DNA of 64,000 bases from Arsenicibacter rosenii (GTDB lineage: Bacteria; Bacteroidota; Bacteroidia; Cytophagales; Spirosomataceae). Position numbers and translations under genes: made by a program. Numbering within the stretch: position 1 is the first letter of the stretch; every line of letters begins with the position of its first letter. Location of the stretch: the NCBI RefSeq assembly GCF_001870735.1, contig NZ_MORL01000029.1, positions 203-64,202 on the forward strand, written 5' to 3'. The notes beneath the pieces are model-generated. The model was not told the DNA's origin, did not search any database, and saw nothing but the letters and a program-made list of their open reading frames with translations. This document shows, piece by piece, positions 43,401 to 52,233 of this stretch.

Positions 43401-44810
43401 ATGCAACTCATGAATCTCCATAGTTTACGAAACATCGGCCTGGCGATGGCCGTCTCTGCCTTACTGACAGGCTGTAAGTCCGGATTTCTGGATCTGACTC
43501 CCCAGTCGCAACCGAATGCCGACAATTTTTACCGGACGGCGAATGATTTCGGCAATGCTGTCAACGGTGCCTACGATGCCCTGCAATCGGCCAATCAGTA
43601 CGGCGGCGATTTTAATACCCTGCTGGAAGCCAGAAGCGATAATGTGCTTGATAATGACCCGTCGTCAAATGCAGGCCTGCGCTACAACATCGACCGGTTT
43701 ATCGAACCCACAACCAATACTGTCCTGCGCGACACCTGGGGAAGTCTTTATACCGGCATTAACCGGACCAACTTAATTCTGGATAAAATCGACGCCATCC
43801 CGTTTGATGCTACACTGAAGGCCCGGTATACGGGCGAAGCGCAGTTTATCCGGGCGCTCTCCTACTTTAATCTGGTGCGGCTGTGGGGCAAGGTACCATT
43901 GGTACTGAAAGCCGGGAGCACGGCCGACGCGCGGGCTTATATCCGGAATGAGGTGGCGGACATTTATGCCGCCATTGAAAAAGACCTGACCGCTGCGGCC
44001 ACCAATCTGCCGGCCAGTTACAGCGGATCGGATGTGGGGCGGGCGACGTCGGGTGCGGCGAAAGCATTGCTTGGCAAGGTGCTGATTACGGAGCAGAAAT
44101 ATACGCAGGCCGCGCAGGTCTTGCGGGAGGTGGTCAACAGCAATACCTACCGCCTGCTGCCCAATGTTGCCGACGTATTTACGGTGGCTAACAAGAATAA
44201 CGCCGAGATTGTGTTTGCCGTTAAGTTTCGCAAAGGGGTGGGTGGCGTGTCTGAAGGCCACGGTCTGTGGTTTGGAACAAACATCGGCGACAACATCGAG
44301 AAGTCGTTGCGGGCGGCGTATGCGGCTGACGATAAGCGATTACCGCTGATTGCCCAGATACCCGTGCCCAGCAATGTCAATGTTGTTCCCCGTAAATACT
44401 ATGATGAGGTTTCGGCTACGAATGATGTTGGTAACGACTATCCTGTTCTGCGTTATGCCGATGTTGTGCTACTGCTTGCGGAAGCCCTGAACGAGGCAGG
44501 CTATCAGGCAAACGGGGAAGCGCTGCAGCTTCTGAACCAGATCCGTACGAGAGCCGGAGTGGCGGCTTATACGGCCGCACAACTAACGTCACAGACGGCA
44601 TTCCGTGACGCTGTGTTGGCCGAACGCCGCCTGGAGTTCCCGCTTGAAGGCCAGCGTTGGTTTGATCTCATCCGTACGGGCAAAGCCATTGATGCCATAA
44701 AAGTGACGGGCATTACAGTACCTGCCAACCGGCTGATTTACCCGATTCCGCAGTCAGAAATTGATGTGTACAATAATCCGGGAACATTTGCTCAGAATCC
44801 GGGATATTAG
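43401..44810 (+). CDS. SusD/RagB-type surface lipoprotein
   Basis: 469 residues. The lipobox LLTGC is followed by FLDLTPQSQPNADNFYRTANDFGNAVNGAYDAL, typical of SusD N-termini. TPR helices and the C-terminal family motif (YPVLRYADVVLLLAEALNEAG, FRDAVLAERRLEFPLEGQRWFDLIRTG, YPIPQSEIDVYNN) are complete. Partner of the preceding SusC. Confidence 0.95.
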   Translation: MQLMNLHSLRNIGLAMAVSALLTGCKSGFLDLTPQSQPNADNFYRTANDFGNAVNGAYDALQSANQYGGDFNTLLEARSDNVLDNDPSSNAGLRYNIDRFIEPTTNTVLRDTWGSLYTGINRTNLILDKIDAIPFDATLKARYTGEAQFIRALSYFNLVRLWGKVPLVLKAGSTADARAYIRNEVADIYAAIEKDLTAAATNLPASYSGSDVGRATSGAAKALLGKVLITEQKYTQAAQVLREVVNSNTYRLLPNVADVFTVANKNNAEIVFAVKFRKGVGGVSEGHGLWFGTNIGDNIEKSLRAAYAADDKRLPLIAQIPVPSNVNVVPRKYYDEVSATNDVGNDYPVLRYADVVLLLAEALNEAGYQANGEALQLLNQIRTRAGVAAYTAAQLTSQTAFRDAVLAERRLEFPLEGQRWFDLIRTGKAIDAIKVTGITVPANRLIYPIPQSEIDVYNNPGTFAQNPGY

Positions 44811-44840
44811 GCCTGTCAGCCAATAACGTGTACGCAGCTT

Positions 44841-44888
44841 GCATGTCCCTGCCAACGGTATTTACAACTACTGTTAGCAGGGACATGC
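44841..44888 (+). terminator. Hairpin after the SusD gene
   Basis: The 12-bp perfect stem GCATGTCCCTGC / GCAGGGACATGC has partial inner pairing (CAACGGTA / TACTGTTA). It lies 30 nt past the SusD stop. Its arm shares TGTCCCTG-like sequence with the hairpin that precedes the SusC gene. Confidence 0.6.
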
Positions 44889-44993
44889 TGATTTAACAGG
44901 TGGCAAACGTTCCGGCTAAATTTGCGGTTTCCAATGCCCCTGTGCCACTGGATGTTGCCATTTTGCGTAATTTGGATGGCATTCATCAAGACT

Positions 44994-46640
44994 ATGAAAA
45001 AAATCACTACGTCACTTTTTGTGCTGGCTCTCGGGCTGGCGGGTTGCTCGTCCAAAGAAAAAGCAGATTTACTCGTTACCAATGCCACGGTCTATACCGC
45101 CGACTCGGCCTTTACGACCGCACAGGCGTTTGCCGTGAAGGACGGTAAATTTATTGCTGTGGGTACAACCGCCGATCTGACGGCGAAATTCGAGGCCGAC
45201 AGCACCGCCGACCTGGGCGGGGCACCGGTGTATCCCGGCTTTTTCGATCCGCATTCCCATTTTCTGGGCCTTGGCCAAAAGCTGGATCAGGCCGATCTGG
45301 TCGATGCTGCCTCGTACGACGAGGTCATTGCCCGCCTGAAAGCCTATGCTCAAAAGCACCCCGATGCGATGTGGATCACGGGTCGGGGCTGGGATCAGAA
45401 CGACTGGCCCAAAACCGATTCGCCGGTGAGCGGTTTCCCGACTAAAGCAAAACTGGATGCGGCTTTCCCGAATATTCCCGTGGCGCTGACCCGGATCGAC
45501 GGCCACGCCCTGCTTGTCAATTCGAAGGCGCTCGAACTGGCGAAAGTGACGGCCGGTTCCAGACTGGCCGGTGGTGAGGTGGTGCTGCAGGGTACCGACC
45601 CGACCGGCGTGCTGGTCGATAATGCGATGAACCTCATTAAGCGGGTGATTCCGAAGCCGGACGATGCCGACAAAACGCGGATGTTGCTGGCGGCTCAGCA
45701 GGTGTGCTTTTCGCTGGGGCTGACGTCGGTATCGGATGCCGGTCTGAACCGCGAAGACATTGAGCTGGTCGAGAAGCTGCAAAACGAAAACAAGCTGAAA
45801 ATCCGCGACTACGTGATGATTTCGATGGGCCTGCCCAATATTGAGTACTACCTCAAAAAAGGCCCGTACCAGACTGACCGCCTGACGGTGAAGTCGTTTA
45901 AGCTCTATGCCGACGGGGCGCTTGGTTCACGCGGGGCCTGTCTGCGGAAGCCGTACAGCGACCGTCCCGAAACGGCGGGTTTTCTGTTGTTATCGCCGAA
46001 AGAGCTGGAAACGATTCTGACGCAGATTGCCGGCAGCTCCTTTCAGGCCAACACACACTGCATCGGTGATTCGGCCAACCACCTGATTCTGGATTTGTAC
46101 GGTAAGCTGCTGAAAACCAAAAATGAACGTCGCTGGCGGATTGAACACGCGCAGGTTGTCTCACCCGAAGATTTTCAGAAGTTTGGTCTTTATTCAGTGA
46201 TCCCGTCGGTGCAGCCGACACATGCCACGTCGGACATGTACTGGGCTGCCGACCGGCTGGGGCCAATCCGGGTCAAAGGCGCGTATGCCTTCAAGGACCT
46301 GATGAAGCAGAATAACCTGATTGCGTTCGGCAGTGATTTTCCGGTAGAGGCCGTGTATCCGCTGTTTGGCTTTCATTCGGCCGTTGCGCGGCAGGATGCA
46401 AAGAACTATCCGGCGGGCGGCTATCAGATGGAAAACGCCGTAGACCGGCAGTCGGCCCTGCTGGCCATGACGCGCTGGGCGGCCTATGCCAACTTTGAAG
46501 ATCACCTGCGCGGCAGCATCGTCACCGGCAAACAGGCCGATTTTGTGGTACTGGCGCAGGACATCATGAAAATCCCGAACGAACAGCTACGGGCCGTTAA
46601 GGTCAGACAAACGTGGGTTGGCGGCGAACGGGTTTTCTGA
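44994..46640 (+). CDS. Lipoprotein amidohydrolase (YtcJ-like, amidohydrolase 3)
   Basis: 548 residues from ATG 44994, which gives the lipobox LGLAGC; an earlier ATG at 44922 would hide it. The metal-dependent hydrolase barrel shows GFFDPHSHF (first HxH), VKSFKLYADGALGSRGA, FQANTHCIGDSANHLILD, RRWRIEHAQVV, and LIAFGSDFPVEA. The family hydrolyses amides and N-formyl compounds; the substrate here is unknown. Independent of the SusCD pair, because a hairpin separates them. Confidence 0.92.
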   Translation: MKKITTSLFVLALGLAGCSSKEKADLLVTNATVYTADSAFTTAQAFAVKDGKFIAVGTTADLTAKFEADSTADLGGAPVYPGFFDPHSHFLGLGQKLDQADLVDAASYDEVIARLKAYAQKHPDAMWITGRGWDQNDWPKTDSPVSGFPTKAKLDAAFPNIPVALTRIDGHALLVNSKALELAKVTAGSRLAGGEVVLQGTDPTGVLVDNAMNLIKRVIPKPDDADKTRMLLAAQQVCFSLGLTSVSDAGLNREDIELVEKLQNENKLKIRDYVMISMGLPNIEYYLKKGPYQTDRLTVKSFKLYADGALGSRGACLRKPYSDRPETAGFLLLSPKELETILTQIAGSSFQANTHCIGDSANHLILDLYGKLLKTKNERRWRIEHAQVVSPEDFQKFGLYSVIPSVQPTHATSDMYWAADRLGPIRVKGAYAFKDLMKQNNLIAFGSDFPVEAVYPLFGFHSAVARQDAKNYPAGGYQMENAVDRQSALLAMTRWAAYANFEDHLRGSIVTGKQADFVVLAQDIMKIPNEQLRAVKVRQTWVGGERVF

Positions 46641-46660
46641 TCCGTGATCATCCCTCCCCC

Positions 46661-46752
46661 GTACGGGCGACCCCACGTGGTCGCCCTTTTTGTTGATAAA
46701 TGGGCGACCACGTGGGGTTGATAAATGGGCGACCACGTGGGGTCGCCCGTAC
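46661..46752. repeat. Palindromic REP-like element with internal tandem duplication
   Basis: The outer 26-bp arms (46661-46686 and 46727-46752) are exact reverse complements. Each arm contains GGGCGACC and CCACGTGG. A 25-bp unit starting TTGATAAATGGGCGACC is present twice in tandem (46693-46717 and 46718-46742), so the arm core occurs three times. It lies between convergent genes and could also terminate both. No transposase is adjacent; likely dispersed in the genome. Confidence 0.8.
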
Positions 46753-46755
46753 ATT

Positions 46756-47901
46756 TTAAGGCATGATTCCCCATTCGGGCACGGCAAGCATAGTCGGCAA
46801 AGCAGCCAGAAACGTCTCCGGCGATTGTTCCAGATGTTGCCGGACAGATGCCTGGCCGGTCAGCAAATCAAAATGGTTTGCACCCGTCAGGTTGACGTGG
46901 GTAGGGTAGGGCGCCCACGCAAACTGCTCCGGATATTGCGTGCGTAACAGATAAATCAACGATAGTCCCGTCAGAACCGGCCGGAAAGTGGCAAAATTGG
47001 TTACGTGCAGCATGATGCCTTGACAGAGTTGCCGCGTAAATTTCCCTTCCAGCGGGGTAAAAAACACATTTCGTGCCCGTACACCCGCCAGGCTAAGCGC
47101 ATTGAACGCATGGGCCAGCCGCACACCATTGATCCACGGCGCACCGCACACCCGGAACGGGTAAACGGTACCACGTCCTTCCGACAGATTGGTCCCCTCC
47201 AGAAAACACAGCGCCTGGTAGGTAAACATCGTTTCAGCTGTCGGAATGGCGGGTGAGGTCGGTATAAACGGAACGCCCCACTGGTGAAAAAAAGTCTCCC
47301 GTAGCCAGCCTTCCGGCGAAACTACCGTCAGATCAACGTCGATTGGCCGTTGTGCTTTCCAGTAGGTGGCCAGTTCCCCGGCCGTCAGGGAATGCCGGAT
47401 CGGGATAGGCCAGCGTCCGATAAAGGATGACAACTGTGTTTCGTCCAGCATCGGCCCTTCGGCGAGCGACAGGCGTCCGCTGAGTGGATTCGGGCGGTCG
47501 AGTACCCACAGGGGCGTTTTCGTACGGGCGCATGCTTCGAGCGTATGCGACAGGGTCCAGATGTAGGTATAAAAGCGGCTGCCAATATCGGGCAGATCAA
47601 AGAGCAGCAGATCAAGCTGCGACAGAATCGCTTCCGGTGGTCCGAGGCCTGGTCCGTACAGGCTATACACCGGCAGACCCGTCAGGTAGTCGGTGGTATG
47701 GGGTTGCGCCTCGCCGTCAATACCGACCGCCTGCAAGCCATGTTCCGGTGCAAACAGGACCTCCAGCCGGAACGCTGCACGGAGCAGGGCCTGCCGGACC
47801 GGCACCAGCTCCCTGGTTGCGACGGCATCATTGGTGATCAGGCCGAGGCGTCTGGTTTTCAGATGATGGTTATTGCGGAGGAAGGCATCAATCCCGAACA
47901 T
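46756..47901 (-). CDS. DUF1343 / NamZ-like exo-N-acetylmuramidase family protein
   Basis: 381 residues. Family motifs are complete: RRLGLITNDAVATRELVPV, VLFAPEHGLQAVG, LFDLPDIGSRFYTYIWTL, LWVLDRPNPLSG, and FLEGTNLSEGRGTVYPF. Characterised members (NamZ, GH171) release MurNAc from the non-reducing end of peptidoglycan fragments. The protein starts directly with the enzyme domain and no signal peptide was found in frame upstream, so it may act in the cytoplasm, which is unusual for this family. Substrate not proven. Confidence 0.88.
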   Translation of the reverse strand: MFGIDAFLRNNHHLKTRRLGLITNDAVATRELVPVRQALLRAAFRLEVLFAPEHGLQAVGIDGEAQPHTTDYLTGLPVYSLYGPGLGPPEAILSQLDLLLFDLPDIGSRFYTYIWTLSHTLEACARTKTPLWVLDRPNPLSGRLSLAEGPMLDETQLSSFIGRWPIPIRHSLTAGELATYWKAQRPIDVDLTVVSPEGWLRETFFHQWGVPFIPTSPAIPTAETMFTYQALCFLEGTNLSEGRGTVYPFRVCGAPWINGVRLAHAFNALSLAGVRARNVFFTPLEGKFTRQLCQGIMLHVTNFATFRPVLTGLSLIYLLRTQYPEQFAWAPYPTHVNLTGANHFDLLTGQASVRQHLEQSPETFLAALPTMLAVPEWGIMP

Positions 47902-48054
47902 GGGTGTAAAGTGGTGAAAAATTTGGACAAATTGGTAAAATACCTCATTTATGGCGGGTAAATGAAATCTTTTGCCAACGGAATAGTACGTTTGATGGCT
48001 GAAACGAGTAGATTTACTTAACTACTGATCACAAACGTTATACCAACCTGAACC

Positions 48055-49353
48055 ATGTCTACTCGTCGCTCCTTTTTTCGTCAGGCGGGTGCTGCTGCTG
48101 CCAGCGCCATTACCCTGCCGGGATTCATGCCGGAAGCCTATGCGGAAAATCTGCAACGGCATATGCCCGCCCATCTGACCCCTGCACAACTGGCGCAAGA
48201 CGAGGATTTCTGGGCATGGATTAAGTCCGATTATACGGTATCGCCGAATATCCTGAACCTGAACAACGGGGGTGTTTGTCCGCAGCCAAAGATTGTGCAG
48301 GATGCCCACATCCGCTTTTATCAGTATGCCAACGAAGCCCCTTCGTACTACATGTGGCGGATTCTGGATCAGGGGCGGGAATCACTCCGGAGCAAGCTGG
48401 CGAATCTGGCAGGGTGTTCGGCAGAAGAGATCGCCATTAACCGGAACGCGACCGAAGGGCTGAATACCGTGATTTTCGGCCTGAATCTGAAGGCCGGCGA
48501 TGAGGTCGTGCTTACCAAACAGGATTACCCGAACATGCTGAACGCCTGGAAACAGCGCGAAAAGCGCGACGGTATCAAACTGGTTTATCTGAACCTCGAC
48601 CTGCCGCAGGAAAACGATGAGTACTTCGTAGAGCAGTATACCAAAGCTTTTACAGCAAAAACAAAGGTGGTACACATCACCCACCTGATCAACTGGGTCG
48701 GGCAGATTACGCCGGTCCGCAAAATTGCCGATGAAGCCCACAAACGCGGTATCGAGGTCATTGCCGACGGAGCACATACCTTTGGCTTGTTCGACTTCAA
48801 AATTCCGGATTTAGGGTGCGACTACTTTGCGTCGAGCCTGCATAAGTGGCTTTGTGCGCCGTTTGGCAGCGGCCTGATGTATGTCCGGAAGGATAAGATT
48901 AAGAATGTCTGGGCCCTGCTGTCGAACAACGAACCCGACGGGCCGGATATCCGCAAGTTCGAAAGCCTGGGCACGCGCTCATTTGCCTCCGAAATGGCCA
49001 TCGGTACGGCGGTTGACTACCACGAAGGCATCGGTACGGCCCGTAAATTTGCCCGTGTCCATTACCTCAAAAACTACTGGGCCGAACGGGTGAAAAACAT
49101 ACCTGGTGTACGGCTGCATACGTCCCTGAAGCCGCAGTATGCCGGTGGGGTTGCGCTCTTTTCCATCGATGGCATGAAGCCCTCGGAGGTAGACGGCGCG
49201 CTCTTCAGCCAGCATAAAATTCATACGGTGGGTATTGAGTGGGAAAATATCAAGGGTGTCCGGGTAACGCCGCACATCTATACCTCTACCCGCGACCTCG
49301 ACCGGCTGGTCAATGCCATCGAAGACATCAGCAGCAAACGCAAGAAATCCTGA
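48055..49353 (+). CDS. Tat-exported class V aminotransferase-like protein
   Basis: 432 residues. A twin-arginine signal (MSTRRSFFRQAGAAAASAITLPGF) precedes a PLP fold type I domain related to isopenicillin-N epimerase and cysteine desulfurases: LNLNNGGVCPQP, RNATEGLNTVIFGL, D238 in VIADGAH, and the PLP lysine K264 in FASSLHKWLCAPFGSGLMYV. Exported PLP enzymes of this type are common in Bacteroidota; the reaction is not known. Divergent from the DUF1343 gene. Confidence 0.92.
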   Translation: MSTRRSFFRQAGAAAASAITLPGFMPEAYAENLQRHMPAHLTPAQLAQDEDFWAWIKSDYTVSPNILNLNNGGVCPQPKIVQDAHIRFYQYANEAPSYYMWRILDQGRESLRSKLANLAGCSAEEIAINRNATEGLNTVIFGLNLKAGDEVVLTKQDYPNMLNAWKQREKRDGIKLVYLNLDLPQENDEYFVEQYTKAFTAKTKVVHITHLINWVGQITPVRKIADEAHKRGIEVIADGAHTFGLFDFKIPDLGCDYFASSLHKWLCAPFGSGLMYVRKDKIKNVWALLSNNEPDGPDIRKFESLGTRSFASEMAIGTAVDYHEGIGTARKFARVHYLKNYWAERVKNIPGVRLHTSLKPQYAGGVALFSIDGMKPSEVDGALFSQHKIHTVGIEWENIKGVRVTPHIYTSTRDLDRLVNAIEDISSKRKKS

Positions 49354-49436
49354 CCGCAGAGCCGCAACATCTTGCGGCTCCGTACGCGTACGCGCTTTTA
49401 TTGCCTATATTTAGAATCTCAACGTATCATTCATGT

Positions 49437-49817
49437 ATGAAAAGAGTTCTTATAACGGCAATTAGCTGCTTTTGGGCGGTCTGTGCGTCGGCGCAGGTGT
49501 ATGTAGACGGCGAAAACATTAATGAGAAGAACATTCAGTATTGCCAGCTGTTTGCGACCCGGGCGACACTGCTAACCAGAGGGTATTTCTGGATTGATTA
49601 CGGGCAACTGAGCCGGTCAAACTGGCGTAAAACAGAAATTGCCGGTAAAGACGGTAATCCCGTGACGTTTAATTCACCCATGGACGCGCTGAATTTTATG
49701 GTCAGAAACGGCTGGGAGCTTGTGTCAACGGCGGTTAGTGCCGATAAGGACGGTAATACATCGATATTCACCTATCTGCTGCGGAAAAGGCAGGTGATCG
49801 GCGTTGTACCGGAATAA
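49437..49817 (+). CDS. Small secreted protein, unknown function
   Basis: 126 residues from ATG 49437 (MKRVLITAISCFWAVCASAQ signal peptide). An earlier frame start at 49239 lies inside the aminotransferase gene and was rejected. The mature part contains VYVDGENINEKNIQYCQLF and ALNFMVRNGWELVSTAVSADKDGNTSIFTYLLRK. No family recognised. The WELVS and YLLRK ending suggest a small beta/alpha periplasmic domain. Confidence 0.75.
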   Translation: MKRVLITAISCFWAVCASAQVYVDGENINEKNIQYCQLFATRATLLTRGYFWIDYGQLSRSNWRKTEIAGKDGNPVTFNSPMDALNFMVRNGWELVSTAVSADKDGNTSIFTYLLRKRQVIGVVPE

Positions 49818-49830
49818 ACGGAAAAAGACC

Positions 49831-49870
49831 GGCCGCCGCCGTCAGGATTATATGCCTGACGGCGGCGGCC
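49831..49870. terminator. GC-rich bidirectional hairpin between convergent genes
   Basis: 16-bp perfect stem GGCCGCCGCCGTCAGG and its complement with an 8-nt loop. It lies between the small secreted gene (+) and the OsmC gene (-). It lacks a clear T-tract, so it could also be a REP-like element. Confidence 0.65.
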
Positions 49871-49892
49871 GCGTTATATAAACAGATTAAAA

Positions 49893-50324
49893 TCAAACGG
49901 TTTCCGCAACGTCCCAGCGGATTTTAACGTCCTGTACAATGTCAGGGTGCAGGCTGATCGCCACCGGACAGGTATGGGCAATCTTTTCGAGTTTGGTCCG
50001 TACCGCCTCTTCCGGTAATCCGTCGGTTGCCCGCAGGGTCAGGTCAATTTCGATCCGGCTGATCCGGCGGGGCGCATCCGTTGACATTACTTTGGTCACC
50101 GACATTTCGCTGCCCGTCAGGTCAACACCGTCGCGGCGGCCGAAGATGGCCATGGTGGTGATGATGCAGGTGCCCAGCGCATTGGCGACCAGATCCGTTG
50201 GTGAAAAGGCTTCGCCCTTACCCTGATTGTCGGTTGGCGCATCGGTATTGATCAGTGTGCCCGACTGAAGATGTGTACATGCCGTGCGTAAATCGCCGAC
50301 GTAACTGATATGAATGGTTGCCAT
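49893..50324 (-). CDS. OsmC-family peroxidase-like protein
   Basis: 143 residues, full length for the family. The two redox cysteines are present: C53 in NALGTCIITTM and C119 in HTCPVAIS. These proteins reduce organic hydroperoxides with dithiol partners. Cytosolic. Single-gene unit divergent from the OMP-like gene. Confidence 0.93.
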   Translation of the reverse strand: MATIHISYVGDLRTACTHLQSGTLINTDAPTDNQGKGEAFSPTDLVANALGTCIITTMAIFGRRDGVDLTGSEMSVTKVMSTDAPRRISRIEIDLTLRATDGLPEEAVRTKLEKIAHTCPVAISLHPDIVQDVKIRWDVAETV

Positions 50325-50490
50325 ACGTGCAGGTTGCTGGAATAATTGCTAAGATTATGGGTAAAAATAGGGATTGATTACCCAGACTTACAAACTTAAG
50401 CGCCTTAAATGCAGTTAGATTGAAAGCCGGGCGAAGATGTATTGGATATAAAAGAGAAAGTATTATTTTTAATCGTTGAATTCTACTGTA

Positions 50491-51246
50491 ATGCAAACGA
50501 TATACAAATGGTGGTGTGTGGCGGTTACCTTAGGGCTGCTGGCATCGGTTAGTGCGAACGGACAGGTAAAGCCAGCTGACAGCGACGATGATAATTACCA
50601 ATCCGTAACCTCATTAGGGATTACAACCAATACAAACGCAGGCTTGCTTGGCGGGTTTGTCTTCCGTCAGTCGAAGCTGTTGCCGGGGACATTCCTGGGC
50701 AAAAAGCAGTTCCGTTATCTGGCAATTGAAGCTGTGAATGTAAAGCACCCGAAAGAGATTGCCCAAATGGCAAGTTATTCGGGAACGCGGTTTACGTACG
50801 GAAAAGAAAATTACCTGTTTGTAATCCGGCCGCAATACGGGCGGGAGATCTCCCTGTTCCAGCGCTCGGCCGACGAAGGCATTACCATCAACGGCATCTT
50901 TGCAGTAGGCCCTTCGCTGGGCATTATCAAGCCCTATTTCGTGGAAATCTCGGAAGGCAACCGTACCCGTACGGTATCGTATGCAACGGCGATTAGAAAC
51001 TCCAGCAGCATCAGCGGAGCCGGTGGCTTTTTCCAGGGCTTCGGCGAATCGAAGTTCACCGTAGGGGCCAACGTAAAAGCAGCCGTTAGTTTTGAGTTAA
51101 GTGCTTTCCGTAATAACACGACAGGCATCGAAATCGGTTTCCTGGCCGAGGCGTTTCCGCAGAAGATTGTGATCATGCCCGACGCCCAGAACCGCAGCTT
51201 TTTCACATCAGGCTTCGTAACGCTTTATTTCGGCACCAAAAAGTAG
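50491..51246 (+). CDS. Secreted, probable outer-membrane beta-barrel protein of unknown function
   Basis: 251 residues from ATG 50491; a TTG start at 50476 is less likely. Signal peptide (about 1-24, ending SVSANGQ). The mature part has alternating beta-strand pattern: SLGITTNTNAGLLGGFVFRQSK, YLAIEAVNVKHPKE, YLFVIRPQYGREISLF, and ends SFFTSGFVTLYFGTKK with an aromatic-rich terminus. No domain recognised. It likely folds as a small barrel of about 10-12 strands. Confidence 0.75.
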   Translation: MQTIYKWWCVAVTLGLLASVSANGQVKPADSDDDNYQSVTSLGITTNTNAGLLGGFVFRQSKLLPGTFLGKKQFRYLAIEAVNVKHPKEIAQMASYSGTRFTYGKENYLFVIRPQYGREISLFQRSADEGITINGIFAVGPSLGIIKPYFVEISEGNRTRTVSYATAIRNSSSISGAGGFFQGFGESKFTVGANVKAAVSFELSAFRNNTTGIEIGFLAEAFPQKIVIMPDAQNRSFFTSGFVTLYFGTKK

Positions 51247-51338
51247 AGACGCAATAGGTTGCGTCTCAGGCTCAATACATATCATTAGTTAGTGGTGGCA
51301 CGACTTAAACAGCTCCGGCTGTCGGTCGTGCCACCACT
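51246..51338. repeat. Two adjacent REP-like palindromes
   Basis: The first hairpin is GAGACGCAA / TTGCGTCTC (51246-51267, loop TAGG). The second is a 14-bp perfect stem, AGTGGTGGCACGAC (51291-51304) with its complement at 51325-51338, holding an inner CAGC/GCTG stem. They lie between two tandem plus-strand genes and resemble dispersed intergenic repeats; the first may also terminate the upstream gene, which ends at the hairpin's first base. Confidence 0.7.
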
Positions 51339-51355
51339 GTTTCAGGCCATTCCTT

Positions 51356-52231
51356 ATGTTAAGATACATTACGTTCCTGTTCCTGCTGCCTGCCTTGACC
51401 TTTGCTCAGCGCCCAACGCCGGTAAATATCATTCCCTTCCGGCTGACAACCCACAATAACCTTTCGGTTAAAGCGGTCCTGAACGGAAAAGATACCGTTA
51501 ACCTGATGTTTCATACGGCTGCCAACGCCATTACCCTGACCGACGAGGCATTACAGCGGGTCAAAAGTCTGGTGTTCAGCGGTGCCGACACCGTTAAGAG
51601 TTGGGGAGGCAGCCAGAATACATCACGGTTTAGTAAACAGAACCGGGTGCAGATCGGCGGGCAGTCATGGTCAGATACGCCGATCTGGGAAAACAAAAAC
51701 TCCGGCCCTGAAACCGACGGCAAGTTCGGCATCGACCTGTTTGCCGGTAAGGTCATCGAAATTGATTTCGACAAAAGCCTCATTCTGATTCATAACGCCC
51801 TGCCGAAAAAAGCGGCAACCTACGAAAAACAGCCGCTGACCTTCCGGGATGATATGTTATTTCTGGAAGGCGGTTGTCTGGTTGGCGGGCAGGTGCTCAC
51901 CAACCGGTTTTTGCTGCATTCGGGCTATTCCGGTGCGCTTTTGTTCGATGATCAGTTTACGAATGAGCATAAACTACCCGAAAAACTGACCATCACCGAC
52001 GAAAAAGAGCTGAAAGATTCGTTCGGTAATGTGATTAAAACGCAGAAAGCGATTCTGCCTGCGTTTATGGTTGGGAAGGAGACCCTCACCAATGTTTCGG
52101 CCGGATTCTTTAAAGGATCGCTTGGCCGGCAGCAAATGAGCATCATGGGCGGTGAACTGCTGAAACGCTTTAACCTCATTATTGACGCCAAACGGGCATT
52201 TATTTATTTGAAAAAAGCCCGTTCGGCGTAA
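51356..52231 (+). CDS. Aspartic-protease-like secreted protein with both catalytic Asp lost
   Basis: 291 residues with a signal peptide (MLRYITFLFLLPALTFAQ). The two-lobed retropepsin/pepsin-like fold is suggested by PVNIIPFRLTTHNN, DGKFGIDLFAGKVIEIDFDKS at the end of lobe one and MSIMGGELLKRFNLIIDAKRAFIYL at the end of lobe two. The two positions where DTG/DSG would be expected read MFHTAAN (H53) and LLHSGYSG (H188), so both aspartates are replaced by His. It is probably inactive as an aspartic protease; it may be a binding protein or have another chemistry. Confidence 0.75.
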   Translation: MLRYITFLFLLPALTFAQRPTPVNIIPFRLTTHNNLSVKAVLNGKDTVNLMFHTAANAITLTDEALQRVKSLVFSGADTVKSWGGSQNTSRFSKQNRVQIGGQSWSDTPIWENKNSGPETDGKFGIDLFAGKVIEIDFDKSLILIHNALPKKAATYEKQPLTFRDDMLFLEGGCLVGGQVLTNRFLLHSGYSGALLFDDQFTNEHKLPEKLTITDEKELKDSFGNVIKTQKAILPAFMVGKETLTNVSAGFFKGSLGRQQMSIMGGELLKRFNLIIDAKRAFIYLKKARSA

Positions 52232-52233
52232 GA

